Positions 16,847 through 24,834 of a stretch of 64,000 nucleotides of DNA are shown here, in pieces (positions within the stretch are counted from its first letter, which is position 1; every line of letters starts with the position of its first letter). The notes below the pieces were generated by a model. The model was given only the letters and a program-made list of their open reading frames with translations. It made no database searches and had not been told where the DNA came from. The stretch is taken from positions 38,948-102,947 of the forward strand of contig QFQF01000015.1 of the NCBI GenBank assembly GCA_003248935.1, written 5' to 3'. The DNA is from Sphingobium sp. (GTDB taxonomy: Bacteria > Pseudomonadota > Alphaproteobacteria > Sphingomonadales > Sphingomonadaceae). The translations under genes were made by a program, and so were the position numbers.

Positions 16847-18028
16847 ATGGAAGCTAGCAGTGATCTGGAGCGGCCGCCGCATGCGGCGCGATCTGCGGCG
16901 CCTCCCGCCAACGGTGCGGCGGCCCGGCGGCCGATGATCTTTCTGGTCTCGCATTCGTCGGCGGGCGGGGCGCAGCAGATCTGGTCGAACCTTGCCGAGG
17001 GTTTCCATGAACGGGGGGAGGATGTCCAGTTGATGGCGCTTTATCCGTTCCGCTCGACGGTGCGCGAAACGCCGCCTGACCTGCCCTGGACCTATGTCGT
17101 CGACAAGCGGCCGACGACGCCGTTCGCTATCATTGGGATGATCCGCGCCCTGATCACGCGACTGAAGGCCGCGGGTGACGTGACCGTATTCACCGCGATG
17201 CCGGCGGCCAATGTCCTGGCGCCGGTAGCCGCGAAGCTGGCGGGTGGGCGCGCCAGGGTGGTGATTTCCCACCACACGCCGGTCGACACCTACAATCCGG
17301 TCCTTAATCGCATCGATTCGGTCGCCGGGGCGCTTTCCACCACGACGGCGGTGGTGAGTGTGTCGGAGGCAGTATCCGATTCCTGCGCCGCAAAGCCGGC
17401 GGGCTATCGTGCGAAGCGCAAGACGATCTACAACGCCCTGCCGCCGAAGATCGAGACCCTGTTGAAGGCGCTGGCCGACCGCTATGCCCCGCGCGTCGCC
17501 CGTGGGCGGAAGGTGGTCGCGACAGGCAGGCTCGCGCCGCAGAAGAACTATGCGCTGCTGGTCGAGGCGGCCCGGCATATGCCCGATGTTACCGTCGATA
17601 TCGCGGGCAACGGGCCGCTGGAGGCGGAGTTGAAGGCCTTGGCGCGGGACAAGGGCGTCGACGATCGCGTGCATTTCCTCGGCCACATGCCGCGCGAGGA
17701 GGCGATGGAGGTGCTGGCGGCGGGTGACGTGTTCGCGCAGGTCAGCCTGTTCGAGGGGCACAGCCTGGGCCTGATCGAGGCGGCGAAGCTTGGCCTGCCG
17801 CTGGTCGTGTCCGACGTGCCGGTGCAGATCGAGGGAATCACGGCGCGCGACGGCACGCGGTGCGGCATCGCGGTCGCGCCGGACGATGCGGAGGGGCTGG
17901 CCCGGGAGATTCGTCGCTTGCTCGACGACCCGGTCCATTATGCGGAGTGGGCGGGGCGCGCGAAGCGGCTGGGCGAGGAGGCCACCTATTCGGCGATGCT
18001 GGACGCCTATGCGGAGCTTGTCGCCTGA
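16847..18028 (+). CDS. Glycosyltransferase family 4
   Basis: 393 residues with a GT-B fold. The N-terminal domain has FLVSHSSAGGAQQIWSNLAEGF (glycine loop), and the C-terminal domain VVATGRLAPQKNYALLVEAA, GNGPLEAELKALA and the E-x7-E donor site LFEGHSLGLIEAAKLGLPLVVSDV. It transfers a sugar to the growing lipid-linked repeat unit. The ATG at 16847 is preferred; an upstream TTG at 16769 is in frame. It is the first gene of a rightward operon of seven tightly spaced genes (16.8-24.8 kb). Confidence 0.9.
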   Translation: MEASSDLERPPHAARSAAPPANGAAARRPMIFLVSHSSAGGAQQIWSNLAEGFHERGEDVQLMALYPFRSTVRETPPDLPWTYVVDKRPTTPFAIIGMIRALITRLKAAGDVTVFTAMPAANVLAPVAAKLAGGRARVVISHHTPVDTYNPVLNRIDSVAGALSTTTAVVSVSEAVSDSCAAKPAGYRAKRKTIYNALPPKIETLLKALADRYAPRVARGRKVVATGRLAPQKNYALLVEAARHMPDVTVDIAGNGPLEAELKALARDKGVDDRVHFLGHMPREEAMEVLAAGDVFAQVSLFEGHSLGLIEAAKLGLPLVVSDVPVQIEGITARDGTRCGIAVAPDDAEGLAREIRRLLDDPVHYAEWAGRAKRLGEEATYSAMLDAYAELVA

Positions 18029-18030
18029 TC

Positions 18031-19137
18031 ATGGCTTCCGGCACGGCTCTGGCCGCATCGACACCGACACTTCGATCGTTGCAGGTGATGCGCGGCCTCG
18101 CGGCGGTCGCCGTTGCTTTCTATCACACCCACCTGATCCTGGGTCAGCATGACAGGTCGGCGTCCGGCCTGCTGGCGGCGGTCACGACGCGCGGCTGGCT
18201 GGGCGTCAACTTCTTCTTCGTGTTGAGCGGCTTCATCATCATGTACGCGCATGCGCGCGACATCGGGCGGCCCGCGCGCGCCGGACGCTATATCTGGCGG
18301 CGCTTCTCGCGCGTCTACCCCGTCTACTGGCTGTTCCTGTCCGCCTATATCGGTGCGGCCGCGCTGGGCCTTGGCAATCCCGATTTCGCCTGGGATCCGC
18401 TCAACCTCACCTCGGCCTATCTGCTGGTCCAGCTCAAGCCGATCGTCAGCCTGCCGTTGCAGGTCGCCTGGACGCTGTTCTGCGAGGTCAGCTTCTACAT
18501 CGCGTTCCTGTTCCTGATCCTCAACCGCGCCGTCGGGATCGGCGTCATTTTGCTGTGGGTCGCAGCGATCGTGGCTGTGGGGCCGATCGGTGGCGTGCGG
18601 GAACCCGGCTGGTTCATCCACAGCTGGAACCTCTATTTCCTTGCGGGCATGGCGGCCTATGCCGGGTTCCGGCGGCTGGACGGACGGCATGGCGTGCCGC
18701 TGCTTGGCCTTGGCGTCGCGTTGCTGGTGCTGTGCCTCGGTCTCGGCCTTGTCGATCCGCGCATCGCCACGGCGATGCGGGTGCCAGGACGGTTGCTGCT
18801 GCTGGCGGTGCCTTTCACCTTCATCCTGCTGGGCGCGGCGCTGGCGGAGCAGCATCACGGCTGGCGCTATCCGCGCTGGCTGTTGCTGCTGGGCGACGCA
18901 TCCTACGCGGTGTACCTCGTCCATTCCGCTGTCATCTCGCTCGTCGCCGCAAAGGCGGTCGGCGTGTTTGCCCCGCTTCCGCCGGTGCTGCTCTATCTGT
19001 TGCTGGGTGGCCTGGGCATCGTTGCAGGCGTTCTGGCGCACTTGATGGTCGAACGGCCGCTGCTCGCTTGGCTGCGGCATGTCGATTCGGTGAAGAAACG
19101 AAACGCCCCCTTGCCTGGCGGCGAGAGGACGGTGTGA
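18031..19137 (+). CDS. Membrane acyltransferase, acyltransferase-3 family (3)
   Basis: 368 residues and about ten membrane segments. Marks are LRSLQVMRGLAAVAVAFYHTH with the conserved His, FFFVLSGFIIMYAHARD, RRFSRVYPVYWLF, WTLFCEVSFYIAFLF and LLGDASYAVYLVHSAV. Probably acetylates the exopolysaccharide or its precursors. The start ATG 18031 lies two bases after the GT4 stop, indicating translational coupling. Its stop overlaps the next gene's ATG (TGATG). The frame is also open far upstream inside the GT4 gene, but that part is a shadow. Confidence 0.9.
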   Translation: MASGTALAASTPTLRSLQVMRGLAAVAVAFYHTHLILGQHDRSASGLLAAVTTRGWLGVNFFFVLSGFIIMYAHARDIGRPARAGRYIWRRFSRVYPVYWLFLSAYIGAAALGLGNPDFAWDPLNLTSAYLLVQLKPIVSLPLQVAWTLFCEVSFYIAFLFLILNRAVGIGVILLWVAAIVAVGPIGGVREPGWFIHSWNLYFLAGMAAYAGFRRLDGRHGVPLLGLGVALLVLCLGLGLVDPRIATAMRVPGRLLLLAVPFTFILLGAALAEQHHGWRYPRWLLLLGDASYAVYLVHSAVISLVAAKAVGVFAPLPPVLLYLLLGGLGIVAGVLAHLMVERPLLAWLRHVDSVKKRNAPLPGGERTV

Positions 19138-20507
19138 TGCGGGTTCAGTCCCTCACTTCGATGACGCTCAGCACGCTGCGCCAGCGTGCCTTCATGTTTG
19201 TGCTGTTCGCGCTGTTCTATATGGTCATCATCGGCCTCGAGCCGCTGTCGGAGAAGGTGAAGACCATTCCGGCAACCGGCGAAGGCGATATTTCACGGCA
19301 GTTGTGCTACAGCCTCATCTTCTTGGTGGCGCTGGTCGCGACGCAGCCGATCCCGCATTTCCGCAGGATGCTGACCCTGCCATTCGGTATCACGATGGCG
19401 CTCGCCTGGTGCTGGCTCTCCATCACCTGGTCGATCGCGCCGAGCGTGGGCATGCGCCGCCTGGTCCTTACCACCATCATTATCTTCTCCGTCTTCCGCG
19501 CGGTCGAGGAGATCGGTTACCAGCGGTCGACGGCGATCATGCGGGTCGTGCTGGGGCTGACCTTGGTCCTCAATTACGTCTCGATCTTCGTCACGCCCGC
19601 GGCGATCCACCACACGGTCGAGGTTGGCGACAATACGCTGGTCGGCGCGTGGCGCGGCGTGCTGCCGCAGAAGAATTTCGCCGGTGCGGTCTGTGCGCTC
19701 ACCATCCTCGCCTTCTTCTTCGACGCGCGCCGGATCAACCTGGCGCTGCGGGCCGTGATCATCGCGGGGACTGCGTTCTTCCTCTGGAAGACCCAGTCGA
19801 AGACGTCGATCGGCATCCTGTTCGTCGGCATTGCGGTCGGCGGGGCCTATATGCGGCTGAACCCCGCCTATCGGGCGCTCGTGATCCCGGCACTGGCGAT
19901 CGCCGGTTCGCTTGTCACTTTGTATGTGGAAATGAACTGGGAAACGCTGACCGCGCCGCTGCGGCAGCCCGACGCACTGACCGGCCGTATCCAGATATGG
20001 CCGCCGCTCTGGGCCTTTTCGCTGGACCACTGGTTTGGCGGCGCGGGCTACGGCTCATTCTGGAACATCGGGCCGAACAGCCCGATCTACGAATATGCCC
20101 GAGGCTGGGTCGCGGGCCTTGCGAGCGGACATAACGGCTATCTCGACATGCTGACGCAGGTCGGTTTCCCGGGCCTCATTCTCATCGTGCTGGGCGTCGT
20201 CGTCTTCCCGCTGTTCCGCCTGCTGTTCAGTGCCACGGCGCCGCGCGCGCAGGGTGGGATGCTGATTGCGATGCTGATCTTCTGCACGGGTCAGAACCTC
20301 ACCGAATCCAGCCTGTTCGACCGTGACATGATCGTGCAGCTTTTCATGATGTATATCGTCGCGATGATCGGGCAGGTCGTGCGCACGCCCGCGCGACCGC
20401 CGCGTCGCCGGCCTGTGCCGCCGCGCCCTGTCCACAGGCCGCCTTTCCCCTCCCCCGGACCCTTGCCCGCCGGCGCAATGGCCATTCCCAATCGCGGAGA
20501 CCGTTGA
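19137..20507 (+). CDS. O-antigen ligase/polymerase-like membrane protein, paralogue A
   Basis: 456 residues, strongly hydrophobic. The C-terminal half carries LPQKNFAGAVCALTI, QSKTSIGILF, GAGYGSFWNIG, SGHNGYLDMLTQVGFPGL and ESSLFDRD, a layout of ExoQ/Wzy_C-type polymerases that act on undecaprenyl-linked repeat units. A paralogue with the same blocks lies 700 bases downstream. The ATG at 19137 overlaps the stop of the acyltransferase, and the last base overlaps the methyltransferase start. The last 40 residues are Pro/Arg-rich and cytosolic. Confidence 0.85.
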   Translation: MRVQSLTSMTLSTLRQRAFMFVLFALFYMVIIGLEPLSEKVKTIPATGEGDISRQLCYSLIFLVALVATQPIPHFRRMLTLPFGITMALAWCWLSITWSIAPSVGMRRLVLTTIIIFSVFRAVEEIGYQRSTAIMRVVLGLTLVLNYVSIFVTPAAIHHTVEVGDNTLVGAWRGVLPQKNFAGAVCALTILAFFFDARRINLALRAVIIAGTAFFLWKTQSKTSIGILFVGIAVGGAYMRLNPAYRALVIPALAIAGSLVTLYVEMNWETLTAPLRQPDALTGRIQIWPPLWAFSLDHWFGGAGYGSFWNIGPNSPIYEYARGWVAGLASGHNGYLDMLTQVGFPGLILIVLGVVVFPLFRLLFSATAPRAQGGMLIAMLIFCTGQNLTESSLFDRDMIVQLFMMYIVAMIGQVVRTPARPPRRRPVPPRPVHRPPFPSPGPLPAGAMAIPNRGDR

Positions 20508-21199
20508 TGACGAAACCACCGCCATCCTCCCGCCGAGGCATAACGGACGCAGGCGGCGAGCACGTCCCCAACGTCGATACGAACCGCTTCCGCCGCGCCC
20601 GTTTCCGCATGCTGGTCGAAGAGATCGAGGCGAAGCTGGGCGACAAGCCGCTGATCCGCGTGCTCGACATTGGTGGCACGCGCGGCTTCTGGCTCGGAGT
20701 GCGCGACCTGTGGCAGCACCTTCCGCTCGACATCACCATCGTCAATCTGGAAACTCCGGCGATCGACGAGCCGCCCTTCCGTATCCGGCAGGGCAATGCG
20801 TGCAACCTGTCCGAACATGCGGACGGCAGTTTCGACTTCGTGCATTCGAACAGCGTGATCGAACATGTCGGCCACTGGAAGGACATGCGGGCGATGGCGG
20901 ACGAGATCCGCCGGCTGGCGCCGCATCACTTCATCCAGACGCCCAATTTCTGGTTCCCGCTGGAGCCGCATTACCGCACATTGTTCTTCCACTGGTATCC
21001 GGAGATCGTGCGCGCGCGGATGCTCGCCCGGAAGAAGCGCGGCTTTCGCGCGAAGGAGCCGAGCATCGGCGCTGCCGTGGAGAATGTGCAGACGGTCAAC
21101 CTGCTGGCGCGGGACCAGATGCGCAGCCTGTTTCCCGACAGCCGGATCGAATCGGAGAAGGTGATGCTGCTCACCAAGTCATTGATGGCGATCCGGTAG
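20507..21199 (+). CDS. Class I SAM-dependent methyltransferase
   Basis: 230 residues with the Rossmann SAM site VLDIGGTRGFW (near residue 49) and FDFVHSNSVIEHVGHW (near 110), a Methyltransf_11-like layout. Its place inside an exopolysaccharide operon, between two polymerase paralogues, suggests that it methylates a sugar or a terminal residue of the chain. The ATG at 20507 overlaps the preceding stop. Substrate unknown. Confidence 0.85.
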   Translation: MTKPPPSSRRGITDAGGEHVPNVDTNRFRRARFRMLVEEIEAKLGDKPLIRVLDIGGTRGFWLGVRDLWQHLPLDITIVNLETPAIDEPPFRIRQGNACNLSEHADGSFDFVHSNSVIEHVGHWKDMRAMADEIRRLAPHHFIQTPNFWFPLEPHYRTLFFHWYPEIVRARMLARKKRGFRAKEPSIGAAVENVQTVNLLARDQMRSLFPDSRIESEKVMLLTKSLMAIR

Positions 21200-21204
21200 A
21201 GGCC

Positions 21205-22533
21205 ATGGCGGGCACCGGTCATCCATCGGTATCGCCCGGCTTCGTGCCGCAGCGGCGCGCGTTCATCGCGCCGCAGCCCTATCGGCTGGGCATGCTGTGG
21301 ACGATCATCGCGGTCATATCGCTGACGATCGTCGGTCCCTATCTGTCCTACAAGCCCGCGCCGTTCACCGGCGAGGGGAGCCCCCTGCGGCAGATCGTCT
21401 ATATCCTGACCTTCGGCCTTGCGATCTATACGACCCGCGCATGGCGGGCGCCGATGCGGCTGCTGGTGCTGCCGGCCAGTCTGGTGCTGGTGCTCGCCTG
21501 GTGCTGGCTCAGCCTCAGCTGGGCGCTCAACCCGGATATTGCGCTGCGACGGCTGGTGCTGACCTCCATGCTGATCTGGACGATCTTCATCCTGGTCAAT
21601 AATGCGGGCTATGCGACGACGATGACCGCGATCCGCACGGTTCTGTCGGTGCTGGTCCTGATCAACTATGTGGCCGTCATCGCCTTTCCCGAGTCCGGCA
21701 TTCACCAGTTCGGTGATATCGACAACGACAATGATCTGGCCGGAAGCTGGCGCGGCATCATGCTGCAGAAGAATTTCGCGGGCGCGATCTGCGCGCTGAC
21801 GATCATGATCTTCCTGCTCGATGGCCGGCGTTTGAAGCCGCTGTTGCGCTGGTCGGTCATTCTTGCGACGGCCTTCTTCCTCATCCGTACCAATTCGAAG
21901 ACATCGATGGGCATCGGCGCGCTGGGGATCTTCACCGCCTGGCTCTACAACCGGTACAATCCCGCCTATCGCGCGCTGCTGATCCCGGCGGTCATGATCC
22001 TGGGCGTCGGCCTCTTCATCCTGTCCCAGATATATTGGAAGGAACTGGCCGAGCCGTTCAACTCGCCCGCCGGCTTCACCGGCCGCGTGCAGATATGGCC
22101 TGCCCTGATCGCCTATGCGCATGATCATCCGCTGCTGGGCGCGGGCTACGGTTCCTTCTGGAACATCGGCCTCGGCTTCGGCCCCATCTTTACCTATGCG
22201 AAGGGGTGGGTCACGGGCCTTGGAAACGGCCACAACGGCTATCTCGACCTCCTGGTACAGATCGGCTTTCCGGGGCTCGGGCTCGTCATCCTGGCGACGA
22301 TCATCATGCCGCTGGTCCGGTTGCTGTCGAGTTACAGCGCCCCGCGCCCGGCCGGAGGGTTGCTGGTCTCGATGATCGTCTTCTGCGCCGGTCACAACAT
22401 GACGGAAACCTCGCTGTTCGATCGCGATGCGATCGTTCAGGTGTTCCTGATGTTCGCGATTGCCATGATTGCGCCGGTGACCGCGCCGCCGCGCCGCCCG
22501 ATCCCCACAGGCGCCGAACCGCATCGTGGCTGA
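21205..22533 (+). CDS. O-antigen ligase/polymerase-like membrane protein, paralogue B
   Basis: 442 residues, paralogue of the 19137 gene. It shares the blocks LQKNFAGAICALTI, NSKTSMGIG, NPAYRALLIPAV, GRVQIWPALIAYAHDH, GAGYGSFWNIG, GHNGYLDLLVQIGFPGLGLVI and ETSLFDRDAIVQVFLMF. Probably a second polymerase or ligase for undecaprenyl-linked saccharide. The ATG 21205 follows a GAGG ribosome site at 21199-21202. The frame is open upstream through the methyltransferase gene, but that part is a shadow. Confidence 0.85.
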   Translation: MAGTGHPSVSPGFVPQRRAFIAPQPYRLGMLWTIIAVISLTIVGPYLSYKPAPFTGEGSPLRQIVYILTFGLAIYTTRAWRAPMRLLVLPASLVLVLAWCWLSLSWALNPDIALRRLVLTSMLIWTIFILVNNAGYATTMTAIRTVLSVLVLINYVAVIAFPESGIHQFGDIDNDNDLAGSWRGIMLQKNFAGAICALTIMIFLLDGRRLKPLLRWSVILATAFFLIRTNSKTSMGIGALGIFTAWLYNRYNPAYRALLIPAVMILGVGLFILSQIYWKELAEPFNSPAGFTGRVQIWPALIAYAHDHPLLGAGYGSFWNIGLGFGPIFTYAKGWVTGLGNGHNGYLDLLVQIGFPGLGLVILATIIMPLVRLLSSYSAPRPAGGLLVSMIVFCAGHNMTETSLFDRDAIVQVFLMFAIAMIAPVTAPPRRPIPTGAEPHRG

Positions 22534-23836
22534 TCCGAAGGAAGGGGGGAACCCCGTCGCCAGGCTGGTGCGCTACTCGCTGGCGGCCGTGGGGCCGATC
22601 GGGTCGGCGGGGGCGCAGTTCCTGCTTTCGCTCGTCCTGCTGCGCACGCTCGATCCGCAGGCATTCGGCAGCTTCTCCTTCCTGCTCATCGCCTCGCAAC
22701 TAAGCTGGGGCCTGTGGAGCGCCCTGTTCTGCGCGCCTCTGCCAATCCTGCTGCATCAGGGGGATGAAACGGCACGGGCGCAACTGCTGCGCTGCCTGTT
22801 CTCCACCAATCTTGTCGGCGCGGCCGTTGCGGCTGTCCTGTTCTGGGCGATCGCGGCGGCGCTGGGCGTGCCGCCGCTGGCCCGGATATTGTTCGCCGTG
22901 TACGGCGCATTGGCCCTGCTGCGCTGGTTCGGCCGCGCGCATGCCTATGCGACGGGCACGCCACTGCGATCGACGGCGTCCGACCTCGTCTATTCCGGCA
23001 CGTTGCTCCTGGGTGTGGCGCTGGCGATCCTGGACCACGCCGGCTCGCTTCAGCTTGCCTATGGCGCGTTGCTCGTCAGTGCCTTTCTCGGCCTCATTCC
23101 CTTCGGCCGAACCTATCTGCGGGCGCAGTTCGGGCGGTTCTCCCTGTTCGCGATCCGGGGCTACGGCGCGATCTGGCGGATGCATTCGGGCTGGTCGCTG
23201 CTCGGCGTGCTGACGACCGAGGCGACCGGCAACGCGCATGTCTATATCGTCACGCTGTTCTTCGGTCCGGCCGCGTTCGCGCCGATCGCGGCCAGTGCGC
23301 TGATGATCCGGCCGATCGGCGTCGCCATCAACGCGCTCACGGAATTCGAGCGGGCGCAAATGGCGCGGCAGATCGTCGAGCGGCGGTTGGCTGCGGTCAA
23401 TGCGTCGGTCCGCATGTTCCGCACGGTGCTGGTCGGCGCCTGGATCGTGACCGCCAGCGTGGCGGCGGTGATCCTCGCTTATGCGCCCCACATCATGTTC
23501 CCGTCGCACTACCCGCTGCATTTCCTGGTGACCGGCGCGGCGCTGTGGATGCTCGTCGCGGGAATGCGTCTGGTGCGCACGCCGGAAAGCGCGCTGCTTC
23601 AGGCGGCGGGTGCGTTTCGTCAGCTTGCCTTCGCCAGCGTGGTCTCCTCTGGCGTGTCGATCGTGCTGGTCCTGCTGCTGTTGTGGACGGCGGGGCCGCT
23701 CTGGTCGATCCTCGGTATCGTGCTGGGGGAGGCGGTGTTCGCCGGATGGACGTGGATGCAGGCGCATCGCTGGCGGGATGAACAGAAAGGATTGGTGATG
23801 GCCCAGGCCGCACCGGAAATCAGGGTGGAAGCATGA
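22526..23836 (+). CDS. Flippase-like polysaccharide exporter (MOP/Wzx-like)
   Basis: 436 residues with about 12 hydrophobic segments. The first (SLAAVGPIGSAGAQFLLSLVLLRTLDPQAFGSFSFLLIASQ) has the typical Wzx start. Flippases of this kind move the lipid-linked repeat unit across the inner membrane before polymerisation. The GTG start at 22526 overlaps the end of paralogue B by eight bases, and the stop overlaps the GT2 start by ATGA. Sequence conservation in this superfamily is low, so Wzx function is inferred from topology and context. Confidence 0.75.
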   Translation: MADPKEGGNPVARLVRYSLAAVGPIGSAGAQFLLSLVLLRTLDPQAFGSFSFLLIASQLSWGLWSALFCAPLPILLHQGDETARAQLLRCLFSTNLVGAAVAAVLFWAIAAALGVPPLARILFAVYGALALLRWFGRAHAYATGTPLRSTASDLVYSGTLLLGVALAILDHAGSLQLAYGALLVSAFLGLIPFGRTYLRAQFGRFSLFAIRGYGAIWRMHSGWSLLGVLTTEATGNAHVYIVTLFFGPAAFAPIAASALMIRPIGVAINALTEFERAQMARQIVERRLAAVNASVRMFRTVLVGAWIVTASVAAVILAYAPHIMFPSHYPLHFLVTGAALWMLVAGMRLVRTPESALLQAAGAFRQLAFASVVSSGVSIVLVLLLLWTAGPLWSILGIVLGEAVFAGWTWMQAHRWRDEQKGLVMAQAAPEIRVEA

Positions 23837-24819
23837 AGGTCACGGTCGGCATCAAGGCGCTCAACGAGGAGAAGCACATTGCGGCCGCGCTGGCGAGCGC
23901 GGTGGCTGCGGTCGCGCCGTTCGGCGGAGAGGTGGTGCTGGCGGACAGCGGGTCGACCGACCGCACGATCGAGATCGCGCGCGGCTTCCCGGTGCGGATC
24001 GTCCAGCTTGCCGACCCTGCCGAGCGCTCCTGCGGCGCCGGCGCCCAACTGGCCTTTCAGCATGCGCGGGGAGACTATTTCTACCTGCTCGACGGCGACA
24101 TGGTGCTCGATCCGGATTTCCTGCCGAAGGGGCTGGCGTTCCTGGAGGCGCATCAGGACATGGCGGCGGTCGGCGGCCGCGTCACCGAATGCAATACGGA
24201 GGCGGAGGAATTCCAGATCCGCGCCAACACCGTCGCCAATGATCCCAACTGGCTGCCCGGAGAAGTCGACCGGCTGGATTGCGGCGGCCTCTATCGCGCG
24301 GACGCCGTCCGCGCCTCGGGCTATTTTGCCGACCGCAACCTCCATGCTTTCGAGGAGTTCGAACTGGGCGCACGGTTGCAGGCGAACGGGTGGAAGCTCG
24401 CCCGCATCGATCAGGCCGCCGTCGACCATTACGGCCATTCGATGGGCGGTTATGCGCTGATCTGGAAGCGGGTGAAGTCCGGCTATTCCGGTGCGCCGGG
24501 CGAAGTGTTGCGCGGTGCGCTCGGGCAGCCGCATCTGGGCCTTGTCCTCCGGCGCCTCAGCCACGTGCGGGTGGGGGGGGCCGTCGTCCTCTGGTGGCTG
24601 ATGCTCGCCGTCAGCCTGTTCCTGCCCTACGCGCCGTTGCCGACGCTGGCGTTGGTCCTCTTGCCGCTCGCATTCCTAGCCTATCGCCGCCGATCGCTGC
24701 GGCTCGGCTTCTATTCACTGGTGGTCTGGAACGTCAGTACCTGGGGCCTCATATCCGGCTTTTTTCGTCGCCGGGTGCATCCGGAAAAGCCGCTGGGCGC
24801 CAAAGAACTGGCGGCCTGA
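23833..24819 (+). CDS. Glycosyltransferase family 2
   Basis: 328 residues with a GT-A fold. Marks are KALNEEKHIAAALAS, VVLADSGSTDRTIEIA, the metal-binding DGD in YLLDGDMVLDPDF (near residue 90), and a C-terminal hydrophobic pair (VVLWWLMLAVSLFLPY, LALVLLPLAFLAY) that tethers it to the membrane. Adds a sugar to the lipid-linked intermediate. The ATG overlaps the preceding stop, so it is translated with the flippase gene. It is the last gene of the rightward operon; the next gene is convergent. Confidence 0.9.
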   Translation: MKVTVGIKALNEEKHIAAALASAVAAVAPFGGEVVLADSGSTDRTIEIARGFPVRIVQLADPAERSCGAGAQLAFQHARGDYFYLLDGDMVLDPDFLPKGLAFLEAHQDMAAVGGRVTECNTEAEEFQIRANTVANDPNWLPGEVDRLDCGGLYRADAVRASGYFADRNLHAFEEFELGARLQANGWKLARIDQAAVDHYGHSMGGYALIWKRVKSGYSGAPGEVLRGALGQPHLGLVLRRLSHVRVGGAVVLWWLMLAVSLFLPYAPLPTLALVLLPLAFLAYRRRSLRLGFYSLVVWNVSTWGLISGFFRRRVHPEKPLGAKELAA

Positions 24820-24834
24820 CCGTCCCGCCCGCGC

